Assembly: GCA_019359395.1 (NCBI GenBank)
Contig: JAHHHK010000033.1
Span: 1-64,000 of the forward strand
Length of the DNA: 64,000 bases
Origin: Komarekiella atlantica HA4396-MV6
GTDB taxonomy: Bacteria > Cyanobacteriota > Cyanobacteriia > Cyanobacteriales > Nostocaceae
Direction: 5' to 3'
The notes beneath the pieces were generated by a model. That model was not told the origin of the DNA. It ran no database searches and saw only the letters and a list, made by a program, of their open reading frames with translations. A program made the translations under genes and the position numbers. Positions 19,087 through 28,149 of the stretch are shown here, piece by piece. Position 1 is the first letter of the stretch, and the number at the start of each line of letters is the position of its first letter.

Positions 19087-19987
19087 GTTTCGCATTTCCA
19101 GGTTGGGGTAGCTGTGCAAGTTTTGTTTTACCGTTTTCTGTAACTGTTGGTTTTCCTGTAATCTGCTGATAGCGTTTCAGAACCGACAACAAGTTACCCA
19201 GACAATAGGTTGACCGGGACAAAATACGGGAAGCCATACCAGAGAAGCATATTCAAACTTTACTAATGCCTCTCTCGATATGGCTTCACGACCGTACCAT
19301 AAATCGTGGACGTCTGCGTTTGGATCTTGAGAAGCTGCAAACAGATAGAGTTGCAGCACTGGGAGGAAAGCTACTATTTGTCAAATCTGCGTTGCTTGGA
19401 TGTAATTGCTTGTGTTTGGCTTTAATTACATCTACATGATTGGGAAAATATATCTCTAGTAAACATTTCCATCTCATACAAGTGTTTTTAGTCATGTAAT
19501 TCATGAAAATGCCAACTGCTGTAACTCAAGCGCTCGCCTTGATGCGAATGATGATGTGAAGTTATCAGTGAGCCTAACTGGCTTTATGGTCATCACCTAC
19601 CTGCCTGCCGGAGGCGATCGCAAAATCCAAAAACTCTCTCAAAGCCTCATTTAGTCTGGAACTCACGGTAAGCTGAGTTTAGTTCTTTGTACTTTATATG
19701 AAGCTTGTTAATTATGAACGGAACTTGGGAATACTTGTTATGAAGCAATGGCTTCATTACTTGCCTGACCGCCATAGCAAAAGCATGAAAATTCACAACT
19801 CTGATAATCATTTCAAATTTATGTGGAAGAGACGGCTGCTACTAATGATGCTAATTTTGCTAACTTGCTCCTGGAGGTAAAAATCTACGAGCAGTTAGAG
19901 ATGGCGCAGCCTTCGGCAACCAAGCAGTTGTGAAGCCTAACAATGCATCTATATTGTTGGGTCTGTATTTTTATTTTTGGTATCAAT
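19087..19987. other. 0.9-kb region before the GT2 gene, possibly degraded coding sequence
   Basis: Several short frames on both strands look partly protein-like (plus strand near 19243-19436, for example WLHDRTINRGRLRLDLEKL; minus strand 19177-19359; plus strand 19698-19880 ending in a hydrophobic MWKRRLLLMMLILL segment). None is long, and I recognise none. The region may contain the remains of a decayed gene and the promoter of the GT2 gene. Confidence 0.35.
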
Positions 19988-22003
19988 ATGACTTCAGTTC
20001 CCGTTATTGACAATTCATCCACTTTTTCAGGCAATAGTCGCTCAAGCTTAAAAAAAAGAACGCTACTATTTCGCTATTTGGCAGAAATTAATTTAATTTT
20101 TGGTATTTGGTATTTGCAATGGCGCATCACCCATTCAATCAATTTTGAGGCGCTGTGGCTTTCTATTCCGTTGCTGCTAGCAGAAATTTATAGCTTTTTT
20201 GGTGGTGTAATGTTTGTGATTGGCTTGTGGCGTCCTTTAGTCCGACAGATTAAGTCTATCGACCAGATGACCCCACCTCTACCCAGATCTGAATGGCCTA
20301 CTGTAGATGTGTTTGTGACATGTTACAACGAACCACCAGAAATTGTAGAACAAACTGCTCAGGCGGCTCTAGCAATTGATTATCCTCCAACAAAGTTGCG
20401 CGTTTATGTATTGGATGATGGTAACTCAGCTGCTATGCGAGCTATGACGGAAAAGCTCTGTATCGAAGATTTACAGTCCCCACTACTACAGCAAGAAGCT
20501 GCTCAGATTTACGCAGAACATGCTTATTTATTAAAGCGCTTTCAGCAACTCGAAAAGTTGACACCTAATACTCAAGCTGCTGAACAATGGTTACAAGAAT
20601 TATCACCAGAACAAGCTCAAAGTGTTGACCAAACTGCTGCCGGATTTGTGCAAAGTTTGCAACAGTTAATTTTATGGTTGCATCCTGCTGATCAAAGTAT
20701 TAGTAATTCTCCTGCAACAACATTAAGTAATCGCCTCACCGCTGAACGGCTGTTATTAGAAGAAGCTATTCGCCAAAAAGAACTTGAGTTAGTTGAACTC
20801 GCTCGTTTTCGTTACATTGCTCGCCCAAAACCAGCTGGCGTACCGCACCATGCTAAAGCTGGCAATCTCAATTATGCGATTTTTTCTGGGGAAACTTCAG
20901 GCGATTTTATTCTTACTCTAGATGCTGATCATATTCCCAAGCCACAATTTCTCAAGCGTGTCTTGCCATATTTCTACACTTACAATATTTTTACAGGAAA
21001 ATATGAACATAATCGAATTGCTTTTGTACAGACTCCCCAGGATTTTTACAACATTCCTCCAGGCGATCCTTTTGGACATCAAGCACATTTATTTTATGGC
21101 CCACTCCAACAGGGTAAAGATGGCATGAATGCCGCTTTCTATACAGGAACAGATGCAATATTGAGACGTGAAGCACTCATTAATGTTGGATTGCAATACT
21201 TTTCTGATGAGTTTGCTAAAGATGAAAAACGTTTAGATGAATTCCAATTAGTTGGTGGTGTATCTAGCAATAGTATTACAGAAGATATGAATACAGCTAT
21301 GCGTCTGCATGGCGCTGGTTGGAAATCTGTTTATCATCATGAACTTTTAGCAGAAGGTTTAGCACCCGATGATTTAAAATCTACTTTAAAACAACGATTA
21401 CGGTGGGCACAAGGTACTATTCAAGTGCTACTTCGAGAAAATCCACTCACGAAATCAGGGCTAACATTTTGGCAACGGTTGCATTATTTTAAGACAATGT
21501 ATAGTTACTTTTCGGGTTTTGCTACTGTTGTTTTTATCTCTTGTCCAATTATTTATTTTTTCACGGATATTGTTCCAGTGAAAACCTACGGCCCTGATTT
21601 TGCTCTCCACTTTTTCCCGGCTTTTATGATCAACCGCCTGACTTTTATCGCAGCTACTTGGGGCATTCCCGCTAGAGAAGTTTGGCGAGCAGAGCAATAC
21701 GCGATCGCCTTATTTCCTTTGTTTATCCAAGCTGTGTTGAGTGTATTTATTGGAGGCAATCTAAAATTTCAAGTAACGCCTAAACAGCGCCAGTCTGGAA
21801 TTTATCTCCAACTTGTTTGGCCTCAATTACTCGTTTTCTTGTTTACTATTTTAGGTATATTGTGGAGTCTTTATCGCTTTGTAATTGGTCATTTAAATTC
21901 TCCTTGGGTTCACCTATTAAATAGTGCTTGGGCTATTTATAATTTGTTCCTTTTGTGGGCTATTATCCGAGCTTCTTTCTGGGAACCAGCAAAAGATATC
22001 TAA
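19988..22003 (+). CDS. Cellulose-synthase-like GT2 polysaccharide synthase
   Basis: An inner-membrane processive beta-glycosyltransferase of about 671 residues. Two N-terminal membrane helices are followed by a cytoplasmic GT2 domain with VFVTCYNEPPEI, VLDDGN (first Asp), LDADH (DxD) and SITED (general base). QRLRWAQG gives the Q(Q/R)xRW acceptor-site motif. A C-terminal membrane bundle follows. This is the BcsA/CesA signature set. A Gln/Glu-rich insert (about 150 residues, near 20480-20780) separates the first Asp from DxD and is longer than usual. No PilZ domain is seen at the C-terminus. The frame opens at ATG 19943, but 19988 removes a stray hydrophobic stretch. The polymer made is unknown; cellulose is one possibility. 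Confidence 0.88.
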   Translation: MTSVPVIDNSSTFSGNSRSSLKKRTLLFRYLAEINLIFGIWYLQWRITHSINFEALWLSIPLLLAEIYSFFGGVMFVIGLWRPLVRQIKSIDQMTPPLPRSEWPTVDVFVTCYNEPPEIVEQTAQAALAIDYPPTKLRVYVLDDGNSAAMRAMTEKLCIEDLQSPLLQQEAAQIYAEHAYLLKRFQQLEKLTPNTQAAEQWLQELSPEQAQSVDQTAAGFVQSLQQLILWLHPADQSISNSPATTLSNRLTAERLLLEEAIRQKELELVELARFRYIARPKPAGVPHHAKAGNLNYAIFSGETSGDFILTLDADHIPKPQFLKRVLPYFYTYNIFTGKYEHNRIAFVQTPQDFYNIPPGDPFGHQAHLFYGPLQQGKDGMNAAFYTGTDAILRREALINVGLQYFSDEFAKDEKRLDEFQLVGGVSSNSITEDMNTAMRLHGAGWKSVYHHELLAEGLAPDDLKSTLKQRLRWAQGTIQVLLRENPLTKSGLTFWQRLHYFKTMYSYFSGFATVVFISCPIIYFFTDIVPVKTYGPDFALHFFPAFMINRLTFIAATWGIPAREVWRAEQYAIALFPLFIQAVLSVFIGGNLKFQVTPKQRQSGIYLQLVWPQLLVFLFTILGILWSLYRFVIGHLNSPWVHLLNSAWAIYNLFLLWAIIRASFWEPAKDI

Positions 22004-22093
22004 TAAATTGATGTGCTTATTAGGTACATTTTTTTAGTTGTGGCTGTCATGAGTATCCAAAGGACAAATGACTCATGACGAAGGACAATCTCC

Positions 22094-22837
22094 ATGAGAA
22101 ATGTACAATTTAAAAATAAAACAGCTATGAACCCTTATTTGGACTCCAACAAATTTGCTCAACAAACTGTCTTAACAATTTATGCTCATGCTGATGATGA
22201 AGTATTACCTGCTGCTGGTACTCTCAGTTTAATGTCTAAGACGGGATGGAACGTTCGCTGCTTGATTTTAACTGATGGCAGTCTTTCTAGCTCGGCTATA
22301 AAGGGTACACGTCATCAAGAAGCAGAGGCAGCTGGTAAAATTATCGGCGCAACTTACGAGTTTTATGCTCTTGAGGAGTGTAATTTCTCAACACAAACAG
22401 TGATTAAAGTTGCTGAAGAAGCTATTAAACGTTGGCAACCAAATCTGATTATTACTCATGCACCACAATCTGAAAAATATGGGCATAGAGATCATGAAGT
22501 ATGTGCGATCGCAATTTCTAATGTGGCTACTCGTAAAAATATTCCTCTGTGGTATTCAGCGCCACCTGTTTTTTTGCGCGGGTTTGAACCCAACTTTTTT
22601 GTGGATATAACCCCCGTGATTGAGGAAAAAATTGCAGCTATTGGTTGTTATGAATCAGAAATGTCTAAAGCATTTATGCAACTCGACGCTATACTCGTTT
22701 TATCTCGATTCTGGGCACGAGAATTAGGTCAAAAGGATGGTTATTTTGAAGCTTTTGAAATTGCTCGACAATGGGTTGATGCTAGCTTCTTTGCTGCAAT
22801 GGCAAATAGTAATAAACAAGTATTAATACAAGAATAA
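22094..22837 (+). CDS. PIG-L family deacetylase
   Basis: A 247-residue zinc-dependent N-acetyl-sugar deacetylase of the PIG-L/LmbE family. The metal-binding motif appears as HADDE (usual HPDDE) near residue 33, and the distal His motif as YGHRDHE near 138. A good AAGGA ribosome site lies about 8 bases before the ATG. It follows the GT2 synthase by 90 bases on the same strand, so deacetylation of an amino-sugar-containing polymer or its precursor is a plausible role. Substrate specificity cannot be read from the sequence. No signal peptide is visible, so it should act in the cytoplasm. Confidence 0.9.
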   Translation: MRNVQFKNKTAMNPYLDSNKFAQQTVLTIYAHADDEVLPAAGTLSLMSKTGWNVRCLILTDGSLSSSAIKGTRHQEAEAAGKIIGATYEFYALEECNFSTQTVIKVAEEAIKRWQPNLIITHAPQSEKYGHRDHEVCAIAISNVATRKNIPLWYSAPPVFLRGFEPNFFVDITPVIEEKIAAIGCYESEMSKAFMQLDAILVLSRFWARELGQKDGYFEAFEIARQWVDASFFAAMANSNKQVLIQE

Positions 22838-22896
22838 TTAGACTTCTTGAAAAGCCGGAATAAGAGCAAAATAAACCATAGATAAACACAAATGAA

Positions 22897-23021
22897 CACA
22901 GCGAAAAGTTTCCTACGGCGGGAAGCTTTTCAAGACAGACAAATATCGGTGTTTATCCGTGTTCATTTGTCTTGAAAAGTTTCCTACGGCGGGAAACCCG
23001 CCTACAGAACTTTTCGCTGTG
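22897..23021. repeat. Nested inverted and direct repeat cluster
   Basis: A perfect 14-bp stem (CACAGCGAAAAGTT 22897-22910 / AACTTTTCGCTGTG 23008-23021) encloses an inner stem (CTTTTCAAG / CTTGAAAAG). A 19-base direct repeat including TTTCCTACGGCGGGAA occurs at 22905-22923 and 22976-22994, and ACAAATGAACAC is present in both orientations. The whole forms a mosaic of Nostoc-type dispersed repeats in the gap between the deacetylase and STAS genes. Confidence 0.7.
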
Positions 23022-23132
23022 ATTCGATTTAAAAAATTGTGATTTATATAAGAGATTTATTGTATGATACCTTGCCGTTTTAATAGTCAAATGCCAAAAT
23101 AGCAATGTACAAAATAATAGAAACTTAAAACT

Positions 23133-23459
23133 ATGAATCTTAAAGTAACAGTATTAGAACCATCTGGTATTTTAGATGGGATTAGAGGCAATCAACTACG
23201 TCAGGAAGTTAGTGAAGTTATTAAGAACGGATCTGATATTTTGCTGATTGACCTTAAAGATGTAAAATTTATTGATAGTTCTGGTTTAGGTGCTCTAGTA
23301 TCAGCAATGCAAACTGTGCGAAAAGCAGATAGTAAACTCTTTGTCTGCTCTGTTAATGATCAAGTAAAGATGCTCTTTGAATTAACCAAACTAGATCGAA
23401 TTTTCCAAACATTTGCTGATCAAGATGAATTCAATCGTCAAGTACTTGCAACCCAATAA
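23133..23459 (+). CDS. STAS-domain anti-sigma factor antagonist
   Basis: A 108-residue single STAS domain of the SpoIIAA/RsbV type. The motif FIDSSGLGALVSAM contains the Ser49/Ser50 site that the partner kinase phosphorylates. The N-terminal strand and EVIKNGSDILLIDLKDVKF are typical. Together with the PP2C response regulator (23527-24717, opposite strand) and the RsbW-like protein (24869-25285) it makes a complete partner switch: unphosphorylated STAS binds and sequesters the kinase-like partner. Comparable switches control motility and polysaccharide secretion in hormogonia of Nostoc punctiforme (the HmpU/V/W system), so control of the preceding exopolysaccharide genes is an attractive inference. 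Confidence 0.93.
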   Translation: MNLKVTVLEPSGILDGIRGNQLRQEVSEVIKNGSDILLIDLKDVKFIDSSGLGALVSAMQTVRKADSKLFVCSVNDQVKMLFELTKLDRIFQTFADQDEFNRQVLATQ

Positions 23460-23526
23460 GTTACTCAGCAATTGAAAAATTTCAATTGCTAATTCCAATG
23501 ATGATTGAATGCAAATTTTATCTATA

Positions 23527-24717
23527 CTAACCAAAGTTAACTTTTAGTAAAGACAAATCATCATCAAAATTGTTCTTGGTATTTAAGTTCATAATGTGAG
23601 TTAATATCTGGTTTAAATGACGAGTATTTTCTTGGCTACAGTTGATTAATAAATCAATAAAAGCATCAATACCCCACATTTTGCTGTCTGGCTGATTAAT
23701 TTCGTAAGCACCATCACTAAAGATGTATAAAGTGCTATTTTCTTCGATATCAAAGACAGCATCATCAAAGTTGACATCAGGCAAAAAACCAATTGGCAGA
23801 TCTAAAGAGTCTAATTGTCTAACTTGGATTTTTGTCGCAGGTGTACCCGATAACAGTACACCTGGTGGATGTCCAGCGTTGGCATAAACGAGTTGACGTT
23901 TAAGACGGTCATAAACTCCATACCAAATTGTGAAGTATTTATCACCGTGATTTCTCATTTGAAAAGCATGATTGAGTGCTTTTAGAACTTCGCTAGGCTG
24001 ACAGAAGTTAGTATTGGGCAGGGATTGCGATCGCAAAACATTAAGCACAGATACAGATAATAAGGCTGAACCTACTCCATGTCCTGAGACATCTAATAGA
24101 TAAATAGCTAAATGATCATCATCAATCCAGTAATAGTCGAAGCTATCACCTCCCAATTGTTTTGAGGGAATAAATAGTGCTTCTGCTCTGACTGCTCCTA
24201 TAAGCGTTGAGGGTAAAAGCGATCGCACATAATCAGCCGCTTCAGATAATTCTGCTTCCAAAATTTGCTTTTGGGTTTGTAAATTCTGATTGAGTGTCTC
24301 TAAAACTTGCTTTTGACTTTGTAAATCCTGATTCAGTTGGTGTAGCCTCAGTCCTGCTCTGACTCGTGCTTTTAATTCGTTCATCTCAATTGGCTTCGAG
24401 ATAAACTCGTCTGCTCCTGCATCCAATCCTCTAACTCGATCTTCCTCTTCTCCTGGAGCTGCTCCCTTTGCAGTCAACAGAATAAAAAAAGTAGTTGCTA
24501 ACTCTGGATTTGCCTTAATTCGGCGACACACTTCCAATCCATCTAGCTGTGACATCACCCAGTCACAAATAATTAGCGCGGGACGTAGCAGTTGTGCTTG
24601 CGTGATTCCTTCCTCACCATTACTGGCTACAGTTGTATCATAACCCTGTTTTTGGAGTGTTCTTTTAAGTGCAGCTCGCACGATGGGATCATCATCAATA
24701 ACCAAGATTTTTAACAT
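23527..24717 (-). CDS. Response regulator with PP2C (SpoIIE/RsbU-type) phosphatase
   Basis: A 396-residue two-module protein. The receiver domain (about 1-125) has VIDDDP, the phospho-acceptor Asp in IICDWVM, and the KP pair in FISKPIE. A Gln/Leu-rich coiled coil (about 125-170) links it to a PP2C-type serine phosphatase (about 175-396) with metal-binding GGDSFDYY, LLDVSGHGVGSALLS and a late FSDGAYE. All metal-binding Asp positions I can identify are kept. The expected role is to dephosphorylate the STAS protein encoded next door when the receiver is phosphorylated. It converges on the STAS gene and diverges from the RsbW-like gene, across about 150 bases. Confidence 0.93.
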   Translation of the reverse strand: MLKILVIDDDPIVRAALKRTLQKQGYDTTVASNGEEGITQAQLLRPALIICDWVMSQLDGLEVCRRIKANPELATTFFILLTAKGAAPGEEEDRVRGLDAGADEFISKPIEMNELKARVRAGLRLHQLNQDLQSQKQVLETLNQNLQTQKQILEAELSEAADYVRSLLPSTLIGAVRAEALFIPSKQLGGDSFDYYWIDDDHLAIYLLDVSGHGVGSALLSVSVLNVLRSQSLPNTNFCQPSEVLKALNHAFQMRNHGDKYFTIWYGVYDRLKRQLVYANAGHPPGVLLSGTPATKIQVRQLDSLDLPIGFLPDVNFDDAVFDIEENSTLYIFSDGAYEINQPDSKMWGIDAFIDLLINCSQENTRHLNQILTHIMNLNTKNNFDDDLSLLKVNFG

Positions 24718-24868
24718 AAACTGACATTGTAATAAGTAGAATAAAAACTAGATAATTGCTTTCATTCAAATTACATGTAATTTAGTTAAGAATGTATAGT
24801 AAAATTACTCAAATTAAATAAATTAACCCTCGAATATGATAATGTCAAACTATTTTAATTGTTAAAAA

Positions 24869-25285
24869 GTGAATAATCACATTCATCTAAAAGTTAATAC
24901 AGACCTGACCGCTTCGTCTCAGGTATTATCTTGGTTCGAGCAGATAAACCAACCACCCATTCCAGATAAAAAAATATGGTGGCAATGTCAAACGTTGCTA
25001 ATAGAAGGTTTTGCTAATATTGTTGAACATGCCCACAAAAATTTACCCATTGAAACTCCTATTGAAATAGAAGTTTTACGGTTAGATAAACAAATAGAAA
25101 TTCGTATCTGGTCGCAAGGTAAACCCTTTAACTTAGAGCAAGAATTGCGAGAAACATCTGAATTAGAGGAAAATGATCAAGAGCGTGGGCGGGGTTTAAA
25201 AATCATGGCTGCAATTGCTGACAACTTAAGTTATGAGCCGACAGCAGATAATCGTTATTGTTTATTTATTAGTAAATATTACTGA
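24869..25285 (+). CDS. RsbW-like anti-sigma/serine kinase (HATPase_c_2)
   Basis: A 138-residue GHKL-type domain, the third member of the partner switch. The N box is clear (IEGFANIVEHAHKN, Asn50) and a G2-like RGRGLKIM is present. The G1 box reads WSQGKPF at 81-87, where the family normally has a DxGxPF motif. The Asp that contacts the adenine ring of ATP is therefore missing, and this protein may bind partners without being an efficient kinase. The start is a GTG at 24869, preceded by no strong ribosome site. The gene is divergent from the phosphatase. The ultimate target (a sigma factor or a motility/polysaccharide effector) is not in the window. Confidence 0.85.
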   Translation: MNNHIHLKVNTDLTASSQVLSWFEQINQPPIPDKKIWWQCQTLLIEGFANIVEHAHKNLPIETPIEIEVLRLDKQIEIRIWSQGKPFNLEQELRETSELEENDQERGRGLKIMAAIADNLSYEPTADNRYCLFISKYY

Positions 25286-25322
25286 ATGTCCTTCAAAAAT
25301 TTATTCAAAACAAAAATTATTT

Positions 25323-25347
25323 AGAGACGTTGCATTGCAACATCTCT
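25323..25347. repeat. Interspersed hairpin of the AGAGACGTTGCA family
   Basis: AGAGACGTTGCA pairs with TGCAACATCTCT with one mismatch and practically no loop, followed by ACATGG. It lies between convergent genes (RsbW-like and selenium-binding protein) and may end transcription from both sides. Confidence 0.65.
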
Positions 25348-25431
25348 ACATGGTCTATCTGTCACATTCTTTTTTAAATTGGTATGAATTAGATTAAATG
25401 TGACATCTGACAGCATTTTACCTGTCCTTTA

Positions 25432-26784
25432 CTACACCCAAATATCAGAAGTACAATCACCGCCAGGATAGCGCATCTCATGAGCACGAGAAGGGCCTGC
25501 GGGTTCTTTACCAAAATCAATATAAAAATTTTCGTTGATTTTTAACCCGCCATTTTCAGTATCGCAATCAATCTGCAACAAATATGAGCCAGTCTTGGAC
25601 ATATCAGGGTAAAACTGATTATCCCAAGTGCTAAATAGGGAATTCGTCACATAAAGCCGTTTGCCATCCAGACTTAGTTGTAGCATTTGCGGCCCGCCAG
25701 CTAATTTATGACCTTGAATTTCGCCGCTGTTACCCAGCAAACCACCGCACCAAACTTGACCAGTGAGTTTAGGATTTAAGGGATCGCTAATATCGTACTG
25801 GCGAATATCTCCATGCAACCAATTGGAAAAGTAAATATAGCGATCGCACATTGAAATCAAGATATCAGTAATCAATGATGGCACAGGGATCGGCCAGCCT
25901 TCCACTTCCACCGATGGCACATCAATTACTTTCTTTATTTCCCAATGACCATTAGACTTGTGCCAATGCCAGACATTACTACTCAGTGCTGCTGCGACAA
26001 ATCCATGAGTGCTGTCGGGGTTATGGTGAAAGCGCACTTCTAAAGGCAGTAATCCTTGTTCTCCCAAATCAAAACTTTGGATAATCTCGTGTTTTGACCA
26101 ATCCCAGAAATGTATATGATGACCATAGTTGTCAGCTGCTACATCGTTGAGGTCAAATCCAGGATAATAGGTTTTGGGTGCGCCCCACTCGCTACTCACC
26201 ATAACGTTATGACGCGGCTGATACCAAAAGTCATAGTTAAATCTCATGGCGTCGGCTTTGTTTTCCCAGCGTCCAACAATGTCAAAATTCTCATTCAGTA
26301 ACAAAAAGCCACCGGGGCCATTACCTTCGCTGTCACCCAGCATGGAAATCATCACATGACCATCTGCTAGGCAGTGTACTGTATGAGGGGCGGTTAAGTT
26401 AGTCTTTTCTTTGATTTCTTCTGGTTCAATGACTTTATGCAGTGTGGGTGCTTTCGTATCTGCTGTATCAACAATATAGATGCGGCTAGAGCGTTGTCCA
26501 GGAATCACACTGAACCGCCGGGATTTATTGGTGTCGCCATGACAAGAACTGCAAGCATTCCAGCCGAAGTGATGTAACTCATCACCAATATAAGGTACAG
26601 ATAGGCGATGAATCACTTGGGAGTAGGTTGGAGAATTGGGATCAACGTCTACGGTAGCAAGATAATCTGGCTGTTCGATACCTGTACCTGTATAAAGAGC
26701 GATCGCATAAAGTACCTTTTCTTGTTCTGCATTGATAGCTGCTTCTGGAGAAGCATAACCGGGGCCGCAGCAAGCATGAGTCAT
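25432..26784 (-). CDS. Selenium-binding protein (SBP56 / methanethiol oxidase family)
   Basis: A 450-residue member of the SBP56 family, soluble beta-propeller proteins. Bacterial and human relatives oxidise methanethiol to formaldehyde, H2S and H2O2. Family landmarks are an early Cys-rich MTHACCGPGYASP, then DELHHFGWNACSSCHGD with the conserved metal/selenium-binding Cys-His region, MISMLGDSEGNGPGGF, SEWGAPKTYYPGF and the C-terminal AHEMRYPGGDCTSDIWV. Length matches the family and no signal peptide is visible. It stands alone on its strand. Methanethiol oxidase activity is inferred from the family. Confidence 0.93.
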   Translation of the reverse strand: MTHACCGPGYASPEAAINAEQEKVLYAIALYTGTGIEQPDYLATVDVDPNSPTYSQVIHRLSVPYIGDELHHFGWNACSSCHGDTNKSRRFSVIPGQRSSRIYIVDTADTKAPTLHKVIEPEEIKEKTNLTAPHTVHCLADGHVMISMLGDSEGNGPGGFLLLNENFDIVGRWENKADAMRFNYDFWYQPRHNVMVSSEWGAPKTYYPGFDLNDVAADNYGHHIHFWDWSKHEIIQSFDLGEQGLLPLEVRFHHNPDSTHGFVAAALSSNVWHWHKSNGHWEIKKVIDVPSVEVEGWPIPVPSLITDILISMCDRYIYFSNWLHGDIRQYDISDPLNPKLTGQVWCGGLLGNSGEIQGHKLAGGPQMLQLSLDGKRLYVTNSLFSTWDNQFYPDMSKTGSYLLQIDCDTENGGLKINENFYIDFGKEPAGPSRAHEMRYPGGDCTSDIWV

Positions 26785-26852
26785 AGTTTTATACCTCTAA
26801 TACACTATAAAAAATTGTAATTATTTTGAATTTTTGCAGATTGGGCGATCGC

Positions 26853-27464
26853 TTATAACCAAATTTGCAAGCCTAGTTGTTTTAAATACCTCAAGCCAAA
26901 AACAATCTGCTGCGGATTACCCCAAATTTCTAAATCAAACCAACCATCATCTTTAGTATCTATATTTAATGAAGCTCCAACTATATTTACAGTTAATCCT
27001 AATGAAACCAGTCCAGCAATTACCGGAGAATAACGGTAGTTTCGGGAAATGCAGACATGAAACTTCGCCCGATTTGTTTGTCTTTGGACTACGCTCCAAT
27101 CAAATTCTGCTTCATTGTCTTGGTGGGGACTTGACTGGAAGCTATTACAGCGATCGCTACTCATACATAAGCACTTTATATCTGTATCTTCCTGATCAAG
27201 GCTTGTCAAATTTAGCTGCTCAATCTTTATATCCAGCTTTTGGAGATAGGCAATACCTGCTTCTACCTGTTGAAAACTACCTTGTATTTCTAGATTAAAC
27301 CAACCGTCGTCTCTGGTATCAACTTTTAAAATAGCTGCTGCAATATTTACTGTTAAATCGTAGCGAGAAATTAATCGCGAGATAATCGGTTGGCGATGGT
27401 AGTGCTGAGGAATACGAATGCAGATGTCACTCCCCGTGTAATTAACAGTTGTAGATATCATCAT
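26853..27464 (-). CDS. Protein of two tandem NIL-type domains
   Basis: A 203-residue protein made of two similar halves (about 5-85 and 123-203), each with the NIL pattern. The pattern is an IxIPxxYxxxPIISxLxSxxxLTVNI start, a turn with KVDTRDDGWFNLEI or NIDTKDDGWFDLEI, then a YLKQLGLxI finish. NIL domains are small ligand-binding folds normally fused to methionine ABC transporter ATPases (MetN). Here they are free, joined by a Gln/Asp-rich linker, with no transporter nearby. A regulatory or ligand-binding role is possible but nothing in the sequence fixes the ligand. The two halves probably came from an internal duplication. Confidence 0.8.
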   Translation of the reverse strand: MMISTTVNYTGSDICIRIPQHYHRQPIISRLISRYDLTVNIAAAILKVDTRDDGWFNLEIQGSFQQVEAGIAYLQKLDIKIEQLNLTSLDQEDTDIKCLCMSSDRCNSFQSSPHQDNEAEFDWSVVQRQTNRAKFHVCISRNYRYSPVIAGLVSLGLTVNIVGASLNIDTKDDGWFDLEIWGNPQQIVFGLRYLKQLGLQIWL

Positions 27465-27549
27465 CTTGTTCCTCTTATCAAAAGTTCACTCTTAGCCGAG
27501 CCAAAAAACAAAGATCCCCTTGATAAGTCCAGCGTCACCTTTGAAACTC

Positions 27550-28149
27550 TTACGCAGATCGTAATATTTGCGTGTCTTGATAGCGCTGTTGTAATTGGTG
27601 CATGTGGTTAAACAAATGCCAACAGTATTCTTCTGGTAGTCCGCAGGTGATAGCACCTCGTAAAACAACGTTAAAGTACCAGTCGCTCGGCGCAGCTTCT
27701 TCTGTAAGCTTGTTAACCACTACATAGGTGCGAACGTTTTTGTATATTTGATCTTGGCAGTGAATATCTATTGATTCGTGACGATAGACATTTTGGGAAA
27801 CGCCTTCACGTTTATCCAAGTATTCACTGAGCCGGGAGGGTAACTGATAAAGTACACCTTTGACGCTGGCTTTGGGGTCTTTCACTACATCCAGAACACC
27901 ACATTTACGCAGATCAGAATAGAGATAAAACCCAAGCCGATAACCTCTGAGGATTCCAGTCCCGATGACGTAGGGGTGAGTGTTTTCGCCAAGCGATCGC
28001 TTCAAATCCACCGGACACATACAAGAGCCGTAAGCAAAATAGTAGAACATCGGTTCTTTATGTTGCTTTTGTAGCAGTTTCAGCTCTAGCTTTGCAGGAT
28101 TATGAGATTGTACCCAACGGTGGTGTGAGTATCCACTTTGATGGCTCAT
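27550..28149 (-). CDS. Gamma-glutamylcyclotransferase-like (AIG2/GGCT) protein
   Basis: The fold is recognised from FYYFAYGSCM near residue 35 (the YGS nucleating loop of the family), then GTGILRGYRLGFYLYSD and VKGVLYQLPSRLSEYLDKREGV, whose Glu is the likely catalytic acid. Relatives turn gamma-glutamyl compounds into 5-oxoproline, but many bacterial members are uncharacterised. The frame gives 199 residues from 28149; an ATG at 28050 would start right before FYYFAYGS and is equally likely, since the extra 33 residues are not family-like. It lies 85 bases upstream of the NIL-domain gene on the same strand. Confidence 0.82.
   Translation of the reverse strand: MSHQSGYSHHRWVQSHNPAKLELKLLQKQHKEPMFYYFAYGSCMCPVDLKRSLGENTHPYVIGTGILRGYRLGFYLYSDLRKCGVLDVVKDPKASVKGVLYQLPSRLSEYLDKREGVSQNVYRHESIDIHCQDQIYKNVRTYVVVNKLTEEAAPSDWYFNVVLRGAITCGLPEEYCWHLFNHMHQLQQRYQDTQILRSA

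Noticed and set aside
19177-19504. Short minus-strand frames upstream of the GT2 gene
   Set aside because: Too short and not recognised; could be decayed DNA but not supported as genes.
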